Shown: one piece after another, positions 4,834-5,931 of the stretch
Position numbering within the stretch: position 1 is the stretch's first letter
Layout: each line of letters begins with the position of its first letter
Source: an uncultured Collinsella sp.
GTDB taxonomy: Bacteria; Actinomycetota; Coriobacteriia; Coriobacteriales; Coriobacteriaceae
Assembly (NCBI GenBank): GCA_902491915.1
Contig: CABUJL010000110.1
Span: 1-5,931, forward strand
Direction: 5' to 3'
DNA: 5,931 bases
Made by a program: the position numbers and the translations under genes
The notes under the pieces: generated by a model
Told to the model about the DNA's origin: nothing
Database searches by the model: none
Seen by the model: the letters and a program-made list of their open reading frames with translations, nothing else

Positions 4834-4839
4834 TACAAT
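4834..4839 (+). promoter_or_regulatory. Candidate -10 element for secA
   Basis: TACAAT matches the -10 consensus at five of six bases and is the same hexamer as in the candidate ACT-gene promoter. No recognisable -35 box lies 16-18 bp upstream and there is no extended -10 TG. The transcript would begin near 4846, about 55 bases before the secA start. It is the best match in the 309-bp spacer 4592-4900, which otherwise holds the rpmE terminator and the repeat pair. Confidence 0.4.
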
Positions 4840-4900
4840 CATCTGTGTTTAACTCGTCCGCAGCTGCACGGCGTGGGCGATGGCCAAAAAGGAAAACCAC

Positions 4901-5931
4901 ATGGGATTCATGTCAAAGCTGCTGTCCTTTGGATCCGATAAGGACCTTAAGCGCTACTACAAGATCGTCGACCAGATCAACGGTCTTGAGCCCCAGTTTG
5001 AGAAGATGACCGAGGAGGAACTCCGCGCCCAGACCGATAAGTTCCGCGAGCGTTACGCCAACGGCGAGTCGCTCGACGACATGCTCCCCGAGGCCTTTGC
5101 CACCGTGCGTGAGGCTTCCAAGCGCACCATGGGTATGCGCCACTTTGACGTGCAGCTCATTGGCGCCATGGCACTGCACGAGGGCCACATCGCCGAGATG
5201 AAGACCGGCGAAGGTAAGACCCTCGTCTCCACGTTGGCCGGCTATCTTAACGCTATTGCCGGCAAGGGCGTGCACGTCGTTACTGTCAATGATTACCTTG
5301 CCAAGCGCGACTCCGAGTGGATGGGCCGCATCTACAAGTACCTGGGCATGACCGTCGGTCTGCTCCAGAACAACATGCCGCTCGAGCTCAAGCGCCCGGC
5401 CTACCAGGCCGACGTCACGTACGGCACCAACTCCGAGTTCGGTTTCGATTACCTGCGCGATAACATGGTCACCCGCCCCGAGCAGCGTGTGCAGCGCGGC
5501 CACAACTACGCCATCGTCGACGAGGTTGACTCCATCCTAATCGACGAGGCGCGTACCCCGCTCATCATCTCGGGCGCCGGCACCAAGTCCGCCAGCACCT
5601 ACAAGGACTTCGCGCGTGCCGTGCGTGGCCTTGAGCGCGGCGAGGACGTGTCGCACGACATGCTCACCGCCACCGAGGACGTGGAGCCCACGGGCGACTA
5701 TGTCATGGATGAGGCCAAGCACACCATTGCCGCTACCGAGCGCGGTCTTAAGAAGATCGAGCGCCGCCTGGGCATCGAGGACATCTACGCCGATCTCTCT
5801 GGCCAGCTGGTCAACCACCTGCAGCAGGCGCTGAAGGCCCAGTACATGTTCCACCGCGATAAGCAGTACGTGGTCACCAACGGCGAGGTCAAGATCGTCG
5901 ACGTGAACATCCGCCGTCTGCGCATCAAGAT
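4901..5931 (+). CDS. secA: Protein translocase subunit SecA, N-terminal part (cut by the window end)
   Basis: The first 343 residues of the ATPase motor that drives preproteins through SecYEG at the membrane. Visible elements: N-terminal MGFMSKLLSFGSDKDLK; substrate-independent Q85 region with MRHFDVQLIGAMALH (79-93); Walker A TGEGKT (102-107); VTVNDYLAKRD (127-137); YGTNSEFGFDYLRDN (174-188); Walker B DEVD (207-210); DEARTPLIISG (215-225); then the start of the preprotein cross-linking domain. The 4901 ATG has AAGGAA eight or so bases ahead and matches the usual SecA start. An in-frame ATG at 4880 would add MAKKENH but lacks a good RBS. The last nine complete codons depart from the family: after KIVD (331-334) the expected EFTGR is VNIRR. 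The frame is open to the window edge. Confidence 0.95.
   Translation, partial: MGFMSKLLSFGSDKDLKRYYKIVDQINGLEPQFEKMTEEELRAQTDKFRERYANGESLDDMLPEAFATVREASKRTMGMRHFDVQLIGAMALHEGHIAEMKTGEGKTLVSTLAGYLNAIAGKGVHVVTVNDYLAKRDSEWMGRIYKYLGMTVGLLQNNMPLELKRPAYQADVTYGTNSEFGFDYLRDNMVTRPEQRVQRGHNYAIVDEVDSILIDEARTPLIISGAGTKSASTYKDFARAVRGLERGEDVSHDMLTATEDVEPTGDYVMDEAKHTIAATERGLKKIERRLGIEDIYADLSGQLVNHLQQALKAQYMFHRDKQYVVTNGEVKIVDVNIRRLRIK

Noticed and set aside
4673..4900. Minus-strand ORF of 75 codons in the rpmE-secA spacer
   Set aside because: It consists of repeat sequence and the secA leader read backwards, and resembles no protein family I know.
4880..4900. Upstream in-frame ATG for secA at 4880
   Set aside because: It lacks a good Shine-Dalgarno, whereas the ATG at 4901 has AAGGAA at proper spacing and gives the usual SecA N-terminus.

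Overview
The window reads as chromosomal DNA of a GC-rich Gram-positive bacterium. The most likely source is a gut actinobacterium of the Coriobacteriia, close to Collinsella. This rests on GC-rich codon use with clear Shine-Dalgarno sites, on the protein sequences, and on short dispersed intergenic repeats built around GTCCCCAGT and GACTAGTC, which I associate with Collinsella genomes. The assignment is recall-based inference; no database was searched.

Layout, left to right. Positions 2-46 are probably the last codons of a plus-strand gene. A 198-bp gap follows, with a 42-bp repeat, two hairpins and a weak promoter candidate. Next is a plus-strand Cof-type HAD phosphatase (245-1039). It converges on a second, minus-strand Cof-type HAD phosphatase (1147-1989) across a short gap packed with inverted repeats, including a second 42-bp repeat copy in opposite orientation. 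Upstream of the second HAD gene on the minus strand lie a citrate synthase gene with its own terminator (2076-3494) and a small ACT-domain gene of the UPF0237 type (3572-3859). These three minus-strand genes form a probable transcription unit: ACT, citrate synthase, then HAD by read-through.

A 306-bp divergent spacer separates the ACT gene from rpmE (4166-4591). It holds a candidate promoter with an overlapping dyad for the ACT side, and a promoter plus two-hairpin leader for rpmE. The rpmE product is a zinc-type ribosomal protein bL31 with a long Ala/Lys/Glu-rich tail, and the gene is closed by a strong terminator. A 309-bp spacer with another repeat pair leads to the 5' part of secA (4901 to the window end).

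The genes are mostly housekeeping: translation (bL31), protein export (SecA), entry into the citrate/2-oxoglutarate/glutamate branch (citrate synthase) and phosphate-ester hydrolysis (HADs). I see no mobile element, CRISPR array, tRNA, rRNA or defence system, and no convincing undescribed multi-gene system. The points most worth a second look are non-coding: a 42-bp repeat that supplies the stop codon of two different genes, a long hairpin that buries the ribosome-binding site of the first HAD gene, the rpmE leader, and the last 29 bases, where the SecA reading frame departs from a nearly invariant motif.
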